DNA of 50,190 nucleotides from Actinomycetes bacterium. GTDB taxonomy: Bacteria > Actinomycetota > Thermoleophilia > Solirubrobacterales > Solirubrobacteraceae. A model generated the notes under the pieces. It ran no database searches, was not told the origin of the DNA, and saw only the letters and a list, made by a program, of their open reading frames with translations. Within the stretch, counting starts at the first letter, position 1. Each line of letters begins with the position of its first letter. Shown here in pieces: positions 1-7,410 of this stretch. A program made the translations under genes and the position numbers. The stretch lies in the NCBI GenBank assembly GCA_021820105.1, contig JAKAED010000009.1, forward strand, positions 1 through 50,190. The letters are read 5' to 3'.

Positions 1-106
1 GCCCGCCGCCAGACGGTTTGGCGTGCCGGGGCGGCTGTACCTCCCCGAGCCGCCACATCAGCCCGCCGCCAGACGGTTTGGCGTGCCGGGGCGGTTGTAT
101 CTCCCT
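1..106. repeat. Two copies of a direct repeat with 60-bp period
   Basis: The first 34 bases (starting gcccgccgccagacggtttg) recur exactly at 61-94. The match then continues with two substitutions to about position 106. The first copy touches the window edge, so more copies may lie to the left. I see no good ORF using it; the ORFs called across it are shadows. It could be the edge of a tandem array or a local duplication. The rest of the gene-free stretch to 301 shows no gene I can support. Confidence 0.8.
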
Positions 107-301
107 GGCACGTGCCCAGCTGACCGTCTTCGGCAGCGATTTCATCCGTGCCAACTGGCCCTCACGGGAGAGTCGTCGTTGCCGCGGGGGCCGAGTCGCG
201 ACGCCTTCCGGATTCGAACCGCAACGGCACGGAGGTCAAGAAGGTGTGCATACCGCCTCGTCCGCCGCGGAGCGGCGCCACGAGCGCCAGAGCCGCCAGC
301 C

Positions 302-331
302 GAAAAAGAGCGACCCGCAAACGCGGGCGCT
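302..331 (-). terminator. Intrinsic terminator of tRNA-Ile
   Basis: Read on the minus strand just after the tRNA 3' end, AGCG-CCCGC pairs with GCGGG-(T)-CGCT around a GTTT loop. This gives a nine-pair stem with one bulged base. It is followed directly by CTTTTTC. The 10-nt distance from the tRNA end fits a dedicated terminator. Confidence 0.8.
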
Positions 332-341
332 GGGGCAGAGT

Positions 342-414
<73 letters not shown>

Positions 415-600
415 GATGCAGCGGGCATGTTAGCGCTCCCAAGTGGCACGGGTTGGCAGATGGCCTGCGAACCCCGGCCAGCGGCGGGTGCGCGCCCTGC
501 CCCGCTGAGAGTATGACCTCACAACCGGGCGCGGTGCTCACGTCGGGTGCCCTCGGCGCGGACCAAGAGCGGGGCCGCGACTGGCCAGTCACGGCGAGCT

Positions 601-1476
601 TCAGCCAGACAACCGCTCCGCGAACTCAAGCGCCTCAGCAAGCGTCGCGAAACTCAGCTGCGCCGTGTATCCGCGAGCTCCACCCCGCACCTTGACATCA
701 GCACCGAGGACCCTACCCAGCGCGTCGGCGATGCGGTCTACGGCCTCCTGCTGGTCAGGATGGCCATCACGCCTAAGGCCGGCGCCGCGTTCGCCCGTGG
801 AGGCGGGTGAGTCGCCAGCGGTCCGGGCCCGCGACTCAAGCTCCCGGACAGACCAGGCGTTCGCCACCGCCTGTCGCGCCAGATTCCGGCGCATCGCGTT
901 ATCGGCGACCATTAGCAGCGCGCGTCCGTGGCCCTCGCTCAGCTCGCGACGCTCGAGCAGCTCCAGCGCCTCGTCCGGAAGGTCAAGCAGCCGGATCAGG
1001 TTCGAAACCGCAACCCGGCTCCGTCCCACTCGCAGACCGACCTCCTCACGCGTCAGCCCGAGCTCCTCAACAAGGCCGGCGCAGGCTCGTGCTTCCTCAA
1101 CCGGATTGAGGTCCTCACGCGCCATGTTCTCAATGACCGCCAGTTCCAGCGATGCTGCGTCATCGTGGGTGCGAACGACCGCTGGAACAGCATCCAACTC
1201 AGCCATCTGCGCAGCCCGCCAGCGCCGCTCTCCGGCGATCAGCTCGTACCTTCCACCAGCAACCGGCCTGACCAAGACGGGCTGGATAACCCCGCGAGCG
1301 CGAATCGAGTCGGCCAGGCTCAGGAGCGATTCCTCATCGAACTGACGCCGTGGCTGGTGAGGGTTGGCGGTGATCAGATCCGTTGGGATCTGGCGGAGCT
1401 CCTCCTGATCGTCGCGCGGTGCGGCGGCCAGAATCGCGGCCAAACCCCGGCCCATCCCCTTGTTCTTCTCAGCCAC
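601..1476 (-). CDS. parB: Chromosome-partitioning protein ParB
   Basis: ParB binds centromere-like parS sites near oriC and, as a CTP-dependent clamp, spreads to form the segregation complex moved by ParA. The 291-aa product has the N-terminal ParB/Srx domain with NPHQPRR (about 38-44) and the CTP-binding box GERRWRA (82-88). The ENMAR-DLNPVEEA region (about 116-129) precedes a helix-turn-helix (about 141-165), and a C-terminal dimerisation region ends in EFAERLSG. I chose the GTG at 1476 over the upstream ATG of the ORF track. It has GGAGG about 10 nt upstream, overlaps the parA stop by 8 nt (GTGGCTGA), and begins right before the conserved MGRGLAAIL. It is the last gene of the LAGLIDADG-rsmG-parA-parB series. 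Confidence 0.96.
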   Translation of the reverse strand: MAEKNKGMGRGLAAILAAAPRDDQEELRQIPTDLITANPHQPRRQFDEESLLSLADSIRARGVIQPVLVRPVAGGRYELIAGERRWRAAQMAELDAVPAVVRTHDDAASLELAVIENMAREDLNPVEEARACAGLVEELGLTREEVGLRVGRSRVAVSNLIRLLDLPDEALELLERRELSEGHGRALLMVADNAMRRNLARQAVANAWSVRELESRARTAGDSPASTGERGAGLRRDGHPDQQEAVDRIADALGRVLGADVKVRGGARGYTAQLSFATLAEALEFAERLSG

Positions 1477-2227
1477 GGGTGGCGACCTCCTTGGCCAGCT
1501 CGAAGTATGCGGCAGCACCCGCCGAGTGGGGATCGTGGTGAATCACGGGCTTGCCATAGCTCGGGGCCTCGCTGATTCGCACATTGCGCGGGATCACGGT
1601 GTCAAAGACCAGTTGTGGGAAGTGGCTGCGGATCTCATTCTGGACGTCCTGGGCAAGGCGCGTGCGGGAGTCATACATCGTCACGACCATTCCAGCGATC
1701 GTCAGCCGTGGATTGAGTTCCCGCTGGACCAAAGACAGGGTGTCCAGCAGTCCTGCAAGTCCCTCCAGCGCAAAGTACTCAGCCTGGACTGGCACAAGAA
1801 CTCGATCCGCCGCAACCAGCGCGTTGACGGTGAGCGGTCCCAGGGAGGGCGGGCAGTCCAGCAACGTGAAGGCGAACCGCTCACGAACCGTACGCAGCGC
1901 CTCCTTGAGGCGGTTCTCCGATCCGGGGATCCTCGGCAGCTCGACATTGGCGCCTGCCAGGTCCGGACTGGCCGGCGCCACCCATAGGTGGTCGATCGCG
2001 CTGGCGACAGCGACCTGATCGATGGTCGCCTCGCCACTCAGCAGCTCGTAGACATTCGGCTCGATGTGCTTCCCCAGACCGACCCCGACGGTTGCATTGC
2101 ACTGCGGGTCGATGTCGACCAGCAACGAGTCGTAGCCCGCTTCAGCGATGCACGCGGCAAGGTTGACCGCGGTGGTTGTCTTACCGACTCCACCCTTCTG
2201 GTTGGCTATTGCGTAGATGGCGCCCAT
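1469..2227 (-). CDS. parA: Chromosome-partitioning ATPase ParA (Soj)
   Basis: ParA is a P-loop ATPase that dimerises on DNA with ATP and positions ParB-parS complexes; ParB stimulates its ATPase. The 252-aa protein is a small Soj type without an N-terminal HTH. It has the deviant Walker A box KGGVGKTT (11-18), the Walker A' segment LLVDIDPQCNAT and the Walker B-type segment TLLDCPPSLG. The ATG start at 2227 is the only sensible one before the P-loop. It overlaps parB by 8 nt, implying translational coupling, and lies 84 nt after rsmG on the same strand. Confidence 0.97.
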   Translation of the reverse strand: MGAIYAIANQKGGVGKTTTAVNLAACIAEAGYDSLLVDIDPQCNATVGVGLGKHIEPNVYELLSGEATIDQVAVASAIDHLWVAPASPDLAGANVELPRIPGSENRLKEALRTVRERFAFTLLDCPPSLGPLTVNALVAADRVLVPVQAEYFALEGLAGLLDTLSLVQRELNPRLTIAGMVVTMYDSRTRLAQDVQNEIRSHFPQLVFDTVIPRNVRISEAPSYGKPVIHHDPHSAGAAAYFELAKEVATRG

Positions 2228-2311
2228 GTTGCTCGCTGCAAGCTAGCGAGTCTGCGCGGGAAGAGCCTCGGATGAGATGCGCCATCTCCCGCTAAATGCG
2301 AGAAAGCGGAT

Positions 2312-3025
2312 TCACGATCTTCCCAGTGGGCGCTTTCGTGCAACGCCGTCGCGTCGAGGAAACCGCTCCGGGGTCTCTGCGACCTTGACCACCACCTGTA
2401 GGTAGCGGTTCGTCGCGCTGGGGTACGGCTGAACCTTCCGCAGCTCACGCACCGCCATCCCAAGGACGTCCGCAGCAGTGTTGAGGGCCGCTTCTGAGCC
2501 GGGATCCAGCAGCCCGCACCAAGCGACCAGCGCGCCATCATGTCGGAGGAGTGGGGCCGCGTACTCTGCCACGACCTCAGGTGGAGCAAGAGCCCTGGCA
2601 GTGACCAGATCCATGGCGCCAAGGCCCTCACGCCAGGTCTCCGCGCGACCGTGAACGATCTCAACGTTCGGTAGTGAGAGCTCGGACACGGCCCTGCGCA
2701 TGAAGTCGCACTTACGGCGGTTCCCTTCTAGGAGCGTCACGCGAGCATTCGGGAGCGCCAACGCCAGGGGAATACCCGGGACGCCGGCACCTGAGCCAAG
2801 GTCGGCTATCCGTTCAGCGGACCGGACCAACTCCAGATCTAAGGCCACCAGTGAGTCCGCCAGGTGGTCGTCGTGAACGCGTTGTGGCTCACGCACCGTT
2901 GTTGGGGCAAACTCGTCGGTCGCCAGCAGAGCACCAAAGCGCCGCAGTTTCTCCAAGACATCGGCGGGCAAGTCAAACCGCTCCCCAAGCGCGCTCAACG
3001 AAGACGGGTCCAGAGCCTCAGTCAT
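2312..3025 (-). CDS. rsmG: 16S rRNA m7G527 methyltransferase RsmG (GidB)
   Basis: RsmG uses S-adenosylmethionine to methylate N7 of G527 in 16S rRNA; loss is known to cause low-level streptomycin resistance in several bacteria. The 237-aa product has the family signature HDDHLADSLVAL and the SAM-binding motif IADLGSGAGVPGIPLAL. VTLLEGNRRKCDFM and the later VTARALAPPE strand complete the fold. The ORF-track start 90 nt upstream lies inside the preceding gene. I chose the ATG at 3025, which overlaps that gene's stop as ATGACTGA (8 nt). Finding rsmG upstream of parAB in the oriC region is typical of Gram-positive bacteria. Confidence 0.95.
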   Translation of the reverse strand: MTEALDPSSLSALGERFDLPADVLEKLRRFGALLATDEFAPTTVREPQRVHDDHLADSLVALDLELVRSAERIADLGSGAGVPGIPLALALPNARVTLLEGNRRKCDFMRRAVSELSLPNVEIVHGRAETWREGLGAMDLVTARALAPPEVVAEYAAPLLRHDGALVAWCGLLDPGSEAALNTAADVLGMAVRELRKVQPYPSATNRYLQVVVKVAETPERFPRRDGVARKRPLGRS

Positions 3026-3389
3026 CCGCCCGCCCCTCGAGTCGGTTCCTTTCCCGCTGGATGAAGGCCCCGTAGCGCTCAACCATTTCATCCAGGCGCT
3101 GAGCCGCGTGGGCATCCCTGCCAGCAGTTAGCTCCGCCTCAAGAATTGGTAGGAGGTCATGTACCAGGACCTGTCCCCGCGCCATCCACTGGTAGTACGA
3201 GCGCCCACCATGGTTGTAGGGACCGTAGAGCTTCGACCTTGGGAAGCGCTCCATGAGCCATCCGAACAGCGCCTCATGCCGCGTATGCATGCGCAAGGTG
3301 ACCTGAGGTTGGCGGCCGTCGCCACCGAACGAGCCCTCGCCGATGAGTAGGCCCACAAGCAAGCCGCGGTCAAAGTCGTTGAGGCTCAA
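3018..3389 (-). CDS. Small single-motif LAGLIDADG-family protein
   Basis: This 123-aa protein has one LAGLIDADG-like helix near its N-terminus, LLVGLLIGEGSF. The position that is catalytic Asp in homing endonucleases is Glu here, so the acidic residue is kept. The following strands (QPQVTLRMHTRHEALFGWL, SKLYGPYNHGGRSYYQWM) resemble the core of a single LAGLIDADG domain. The C-terminus is a charged helix. One motif means it would act as a homodimer, but at 123 aa it is shorter than typical homodimeric homing enzymes. It starts at a TTG 9 nt after a good -10 box and overlaps rsmG by 8 nt, so it is an integral operon member rather than an intron or intein insert. Function is not known: it could be a domesticated DNA-binding protein or regulator. 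Confidence 0.72.
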   Translation of the reverse strand: MSLNDFDRGLLVGLLIGEGSFGGDGRQPQVTLRMHTRHEALFGWLMERFPRSKLYGPYNHGGRSYYQWMARGQVLVHDLLPILEAELTAGRDAHAAQRLDEMVERYGAFIQRERNRLEGRADD

Positions 3390-3398
3390 GCTGTTGAG

Positions 3399-3427
3399 GT
3401 TCTAGCGGGAACCTGTTTCACCGTCAA
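3399..3427 (-). promoter_or_regulatory. Promoter of the LAGLIDADG-rsmG-parAB operon
   Basis: On the minus strand a -35 box TTGACG (3422-3427) is followed by a 17-nt spacer and the -10 box TAGAAC (3399-3404). Transcription would begin about 7 nt later, within a few bases of the TTG start at 3389, so the mRNA would be leaderless or nearly so. No Shine-Dalgarno sequence precedes that TTG. Confidence 0.65.
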
Positions 3428-3442
3428 GAAAAACGTGAAACA
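3414..3442. promoter_or_regulatory. Split parS-like inverted repeat
   Basis: TGTTTCAC (3414-3421) and its exact reverse complement GTGAAACA (3435-3442) are separated by 13 nt. Joined, the halves are the bacterial parS consensus TGTTTCACGTGAAACA. With one bulged C the RNA could also pair over 10 bp. The left half abuts the -35 box and lies in the spacer of the promoter above, an operator-like position. I saw no intact parS elsewhere in the window. ParB binding is an inference; split half-sites are not a normal parS. Confidence 0.45.
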
Positions 3443-3466
3443 CCCACGTTTGTCTACACGCTTCGC

Positions 3467-3928
3467 TCAGCCGCGCAGTGGGGCGACGACAAGTCGCCGG
3501 TTCGGCTCTTGGCCCTCTGAGTAGGTCTCCACATCGAAGCGCGTCTTCAGATATTCGTGCACCACCTTGCGCTCCTGCGCGCCCATCGGCTCAAGCGCGA
3601 CGGGCCGCCCCTCCCTGACCGCAGCCTCTGCTGCCTGATCAGCCACGGCCTCCAGGTGCTTCGCGCGCCGCTCCCTGTAGCCGGCCGCGTCCACGGTCAG
3701 CGGCTTGCGCTCGTCGACGCCGCGGAAGGCGATCCTGTACGCCAGGTGCGAGATTGCGTCAATGGTCTGTCCGTGATGGCCGATCAGCAGCCCCAGATCG
3801 TCACCCACAAACTCGGCTGACAGACCGCCATCTGCCTCCTCCACCACGACCTCTGCGTCCACCCCGACCGCATCGGCAATGGTCTCGAGGATCTCCTCCA
3901 GATGCTCGATCGTCTCTGAATCGCTCAC
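3467..3928 (-). CDS. jag: Jag/KhpB-type KH-R3H RNA-binding protein
   Basis: Jag (KhpB, SpoIIIJ-associated) proteins bind RNA through KH and R3H domains and influence cell division and elongation in Gram-positives. The 153-aa product has an N-terminal SETIEHLEEILETIADAVG segment. A KH-type domain with the GxxG-like loop LIGHHGQTIDAISHLA follows, and then an R3H-like end with RRAKHLEAVADQAA and MGAQERKVVHEYL. I chose the GTG at 3928, with GAGAGG 9 nt upstream, over the in-frame ATG at 3937 whose spacing is zero. The longer ORF-track start runs through the yidC tail. It lies 16 nt after yidC, the usual partner. Confidence 0.92.
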   Translation of the reverse strand: MSDSETIEHLEEILETIADAVGVDAEVVVEEADGGLSAEFVGDDLGLLIGHHGQTIDAISHLAYRIAFRGVDERKPLTVDAAGYRERRAKHLEAVADQAAEAAVREGRPVALEPMGAQERKVVHEYLKTRFDVETYSEGQEPNRRLVVAPLRG

Positions 3929-3944
3929 GCCGCCCATCCTCTCA

Positions 3945-4922
3945 TCACCTGCGCCGACCGGAGCGCTTGCGCTTCTTGCGAGCCGACGGCGGTGTGCTCG
4001 GGGTGCTGGTCGCGGCTCCCCCCCGACTCTTTCCAGATCCCTGGTCAGATTCACGCGCCCCACGCCGGGCCAGCAATCCGCTGAGCGCACCCAGCCCTGA
4101 CCCTCTTGCCTCACCACCAGCATCACCACCAACCGAAACGTCTGCGGTAGGCGTCGCCGCCACAGGCATTGGTCCCATCAGGCGCTTGATCGTGTACTGC
4201 TGCGCCATCGTCCACGCGTTGGTCGTGATCCAGTACACAATCAGGCCCGCGGGGAACCGCAGGATGAACACCACGAACACAACCGGCAGGACCAACATCA
4301 TGTTGCGCTGGTTTCGGTCCATTGTCGGCGCCGACATCAGCAGCGTCGACGCCACCTGCGTCCCGACGTACAGGAGGACCAGGACCACCAACGTGAGACC
4401 GGTGGCGTTGTTCGTGATATCAGGGATGAACAGGAAGTGGGCGCCACTCGCGTGCGGGCCACAGGCCACAGTCTGGCCCGCGGCCGCCTTCAGCGGGATG
4501 TGGTGCTGAAGCGCGTAAGCCTTCTGATAGGCGATCTCCTTCGCCTTGCAGATGTCGGGACGTAGGGTCGTCTTCAGCGTGTAGAAGAGGCCGATGAAAA
4601 CAGGCAACTGGAAGACCATGGGCAGGCAGGACCCCAGCGGGTTCACCTCGTTCTCCCGATAGAACTTCATCATCTCTTCCTGCTGGCGCTGCTTATCTTG
4701 CTTGTACTTCTGCTGGATCGCCTTCATCTCGGGTTGGAGATGCTGAAGCTTCCGCATCGAATGGAACTGCCGCACCGCCAATGGCACGAGCAGGAGCCGC
4801 ACACACACGGTCAGCAGCACGATCGACCATCCCCACGACACCCCGATCGTGTTGTGGAAGAAGCTGATCACGTGTGCGAACACCGTGATCAGGGGCTGGA
4901 AGATGTTTGCGGTGATGAGCAT
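3945..4922 (-). CDS. yidC: Membrane protein insertase YidC (Oxa1 family)
   Basis: YidC inserts and folds membrane proteins, alone or with SecYEG. The 325-aa protein is the short Gram-positive type without a large periplasmic domain. A first TM (about 25-50, SWGWSIVLLTVCVRLLLVPLA) carries the Arg of the hydrophilic groove. The cytoplasmic coiled-coil hairpin EMKAIQQKYKQDKQRQQEEMMKFY follows, then NPLGSCLPMVFQLPVFIGLFYTL and further TMs ending in FPAGLIVYWITTNAWTMAQQY. After about residue 265 a Gly/Ala/Arg-rich tail ends in KKRKRSGRRR, which may bind the ribosome. It sits 2 nt after yidD and 16 nt before jag. Confidence 0.96.
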   Translation of the reverse strand: MLITANIFQPLITVFAHVISFFHNTIGVSWGWSIVLLTVCVRLLLVPLAVRQFHSMRKLQHLQPEMKAIQQKYKQDKQRQQEEMMKFYRENEVNPLGSCLPMVFQLPVFIGLFYTLKTTLRPDICKAKEIAYQKAYALQHHIPLKAAAGQTVACGPHASGAHFLFIPDITNNATGLTLVVLVLLYVGTQVASTLLMSAPTMDRNQRNMMLVLPVVFVVFILRFPAGLIVYWITTNAWTMAQQYTIKRLMGPMPVAATPTADVSVGGDAGGEARGSGLGALSGLLARRGARESDQGSGKSRGGAATSTPSTPPSARKKRKRSGRRR

Positions 4923-4924
4923 GT

Positions 4925-5197
4925 TCAGGTGCCTGGCGCCGAGTTACGCGGATGGAAAAGCCGCTGCTCATCGACGGGATCGAACCCGCCGTGACTCAAT
5001 GGGTTGCATCTCAACAACCTCCAACCGGCAAGCGCAAGCCCGCGCAGTATGCCGAACTTCTCCACAGCCTGCACGGCGTACTGCGAGCACGACGGGTAGT
5101 ACTTGCATCTCTGGCCCAGAAGTGGCGAGAACACTCGCTGATAGCCCTTGATCGGCGCAACGCAGATCGATCGTGAAATCTGCTGAAACCGAGTCAC
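4925..5197 (-). CDS. yidD: Membrane protein insertion efficiency factor YidD
   Basis: YidD is a small membrane-associated protein that aids YidC-dependent insertion. The 90-aa product has the family features: an amphipathic start (ISRSICVAPIKGYQRVFSPLLG), the invariant Cys-rich CKYYPSCSQYAVQAVEKFG, and RLLRCNPLSHGGFDPV. The start is the GTG at 5197, which overlaps the rnpA stop as GTGA. Together with rnpA and yidC it follows the usual rpmH-rnpA-yidD-yidC order. Confidence 0.95.
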   Translation of the reverse strand: MTRFQQISRSICVAPIKGYQRVFSPLLGQRCKYYPSCSQYAVQAVEKFGILRGLALAGWRLLRCNPLSHGGFDPVDEQRLFHPRNSAPGT

Positions 5198-5646
5198 TCC
5201 GGATCCCTCCAGGACTCGCCGGCTGGAGCCTCGAGCACAAGATCCGCTTCCTCACCCTCGACCTGCGCCGAAGTACGTCTCTCGGCGACTCCATCAACCT
5301 TGTCGATCAGCACTTGCAGAGCGGCATGAATCCCACTCAGACCCTCCCGCTCAGCGAGTTCTCGCGCGGCAGGCCGCGCGATCACAACCGCGTCGGCTCC
5401 GACCGGGAGTCGGTCCGCCTCAAGAGCGAATGCTTCTCTGAGAAGCCGTTTGACGCGATTGCGGTCTACGGCGCCGCCAACCTTCCTCGACACGGACAGG
5501 CCGAGACGAGGCGGTTCGTCGCCACCTCGCGGAAATACGTACAGCACAAGGTCGCGGCCGGCATGAGACCGGCCGTTCCGCATTACCCGGTCGAAGTCGG
5601 CGCTCCTTGTCAGCCGCCCTCGGCGAGGCGAACGTGCGCCCGCCAC
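5194..5646 (-). CDS. rnpA: Ribonuclease P protein component
   Basis: RnpA is the protein cofactor that helps the RNase P RNA bind and cleave pre-tRNA 5' leaders. The 150-aa product shows RLTRSADFDRVMRNGRS at the N-terminus, PRLGLSVSRKVGGAVDRN, and the RNR motif in RNRVKRLLREAF. After about residue 115 there is a C-terminal extension rich in Glu, Ala and Arg that is not part of the core fold. The GTG at 5646 is 7 nt after the rpmH stop. The RNase P RNA gene itself is not in this window. Confidence 0.95.
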   Translation of the reverse strand: MAGARSPRRGRLTRSADFDRVMRNGRSHAGRDLVLYVFPRGGDEPPRLGLSVSRKVGGAVDRNRVKRLLREAFALEADRLPVGADAVVIARPAARELAEREGLSGIHAALQVLIDKVDGVAERRTSAQVEGEEADLVLEAPAGESWRDPE

Positions 5647-5653
5647 GGCAAAC

Positions 5654-5788
5654 CTACACCGTGAGGCGCTTGCGGCCCTTGTCGCGGCGCCGCTTCAGTA
5701 CGTCGCGGCCCGCCCGCGTCTGCATACGCGCGCGGAACCCATGAGTACGGGCGCGCTTGCGTTTCTTGGGTTGGTAGGTCCTCTTCAT
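5654..5788 (-). CDS. rpmH: 50S ribosomal protein L34 (bL34)
   Basis: The 44-aa product [20 protein letters not shown]... is a textbook bL34, a very basic protein buried in the large subunit. The ORF track extends it upstream to 97 aa, but the ATG at 5788 has a clear Shine-Dalgarno (GAGGAA, 7 nt upstream) and begins at the conserved MKRTYQP. It is the first gene of the minus-strand rpmH-rnpA-yidD-yidC-jag operon and diverges from dnaA. Confidence 0.98.
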   Translation of the reverse strand: MKRTYQPKKRKRARTHGFRARMQTRAGRDVLKRRRDKGRKRLTV

Positions 5789-6030
5789 GGCAAATTTCCT
5801 CGGCTCCGGCCGTAGTAGGCACAGCAGTATACGCGCAGTAGCTCCCGCTGCTGTCAGGGCGCTGCACGTCCGACCGATGGTGTAGCAGGCCGGAGAGCTT
5901 TTTCCCGCGCATTGCGTCAACCCCATCCCGCTGCCGCTGCGCGACACAGCCCGCCAGAGCTATATTCGCCACGCCCGGCTGAACGTTCCGGGACCCTCTG
6001 GAATATCTCGACTCAGCCGTTAGGAGCCGC
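5789..6030. promoter_or_regulatory. Divergent rpmH/dnaA promoter region
   Basis: This 242-bp spacer separates rpmH (left) and dnaA (right). It holds a good -10 box TATACT on the minus strand (5826-5831), facing rpmH, and a TATATT on the plus strand (5961-5966), facing dnaA. Neither has a convincing -35 at 16-18 nt. I found no DnaA box close to TTATCCACA here, so I do not place oriC in this interval. Confidence 0.5.
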
Positions 6031-7410
6031 TTGGAGTTGCCTGAGCACCTCGCGTTAGCCCCTGCCTGGCAGGAAATACAGAGCCGTCTGCGGTCTACGG
6101 TCGGCGAAGCCGTATACGACTTGTGGCTCTCAGAGCTCCGACTGAGCAGCTGGGATGGGCGCGTCCTGTTACTGGCAGCGCAGAGTGGCACCGAGAGTTG
6201 GATCACAGCTCGGTATGGGGGCCTGTTGGAGCGTTGCGCGTCGGCTGTGCTTGGGACGCAGGCAAAGGTCGCATTCCTGGGTGATCCCGCCGCCGCAGCA
6301 CATTCGGCGCTCACCGCCGCGGGAACCTCTCTGACCGGTTCGGGGAGCACCGACCTCAACCCGCGGCACACCTTTGAGCAGTTCGTCATCGGGGAGAGCA
6401 ACCGTCTTGCTCATGCTGCCTCGCTGGCTGTCGCCGAAGCTCCGGGCCAGGCATACAACCCGCTCTTCCTGCACGCGCCGCCGGGCCTCGGGAAGACACA
6501 CCTGCTTGGCGCGATCGGAAACTATCTCCGCGGGTTCTCGCCTTCAACGACGGTCCGCTACACCACGGTTGAGGCCTTCACGAACGGCTTCATCGCTGCG
6601 CTCAAAGGCCAGGCGCTGGAGCGCTTCAAGCACCTCTACCGAGACGTTGACGTGCTCCTCATCGACGACGTTCAGTTTCTTGCCAGCAAGGCCAGAACTG
6701 AGGAGGAGTTCTTCCACACCTTCAACGCGCTTTACGAGTCCGGCCGTCAGTTGGTGCTGACCTGCGACCGTCTACCACACCAGTTGACCGGGATTGAGCA
6801 GCGACTTCGCGAGCGGTTCGGAGCTGGACTCGTGGCGCATCTCACATCACCTGACTGGAGCACGAGGGTCGCGATCCTGCGGAAGCGGGCCGCGATTGAT
6901 CAAATACACGTACAGGACGACGCAGTCTTCGAACTGATCGCGGAACGGATCACCGACAACATCCGCTCGCTTGAGGGCGCTCTCATTCGCATCGTCGCCC
7001 ATCACTCCCTGACGGGCGACCCGGTCGATACAGCCCTGGCGGCGCGCGTGCTGGACTCGATTAGACCGATAACGGGTGCCGGCCGCAAGCAGGATTCGTC
7101 GGCGGCCGGGAAGCGGGTCGTCACCGTGAACGACATCCAGCGCACCGTTGCTGATCACTTCCAGATTCAGGTTCAGGATCTGATCGGTCCGAGCCGCCTT
7201 GGAACTCATTCCTGGGCCAGACAGCTGGGGATTCATCTGACCCGCGATCTGACCGATCTTCCATTGCAGAGAATCGGGGAGGCGTTTGGCGGGCGCAATC
7301 ACGCGACGGTGCTCCACTCCTGCAAGCGCGTATCAGACAGGATTTCTCTCAACACTGAAGACGCGCAGACGCTTCAAGAACTTCTGGAGACGCTCAGGAG
7401 TCAACAGTGA
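6031..7410 (+). CDS. dnaA: Chromosomal replication initiator DnaA
   Basis: DnaA-ATP binds DnaA boxes, opens oriC and loads the replicative helicase. The 459-aa protein has domain I (about 10-85, WQEIQSRL...VYDLWLSELRL) and a short linker. The AAA+ domain carries Walker A PPGLGKTH (150-157), Walker B LLIDDVQFL (209-217) and an arginine-finger region ERFGAGLVAHL. Domain IV has the DnaA signature GEAFGGRNHATVLHSCKRV. The start is a TTG with AGGAG 4 nt upstream; no in-frame ATG or GTG fits. The linker is short compared with other actinobacterial DnaA proteins. Confidence 0.97.
   Translation: MELPEHLALAPAWQEIQSRLRSTVGEAVYDLWLSELRLSSWDGRVLLLAAQSGTESWITARYGGLLERCASAVLGTQAKVAFLGDPAAAAHSALTAAGTSLTGSGSTDLNPRHTFEQFVIGESNRLAHAASLAVAEAPGQAYNPLFLHAPPGLGKTHLLGAIGNYLRGFSPSTTVRYTTVEAFTNGFIAALKGQALERFKHLYRDVDVLLIDDVQFLASKARTEEEFFHTFNALYESGRQLVLTCDRLPHQLTGIEQRLRERFGAGLVAHLTSPDWSTRVAILRKRAAIDQIHVQDDAVFELIAERITDNIRSLEGALIRIVAHHSLTGDPVDTALAARVLDSIRPITGAGRKQDSSAAGKRVVTVNDIQRTVADHFQIQVQDLIGPSRLGTHSWARQLGIHLTRDLTDLPLQRIGEAFGGRNHATVLHSCKRVSDRISLNTEDAQTLQELLETLRSQQ

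Noticed and set aside
1-106. CRISPR array
   Set aside because: Only two repeat copies, a repeat core longer than the spacer, no palindromic ends and no cas genes in the window.
199-280. A second tRNA-like stretch with GGATTCGAACC before tRNA-Ile
   Set aside because: The T-loop motif is present, but the T stem has a mismatch and I could not find acceptor, D or anticodon stems. At most it is a decayed tRNA fragment or chance.
5789-6030. oriC in the rpmH-dnaA spacer
   Set aside because: No sequence close to a DnaA box was found there; the dnaA-dnaN spacer has two good ones.
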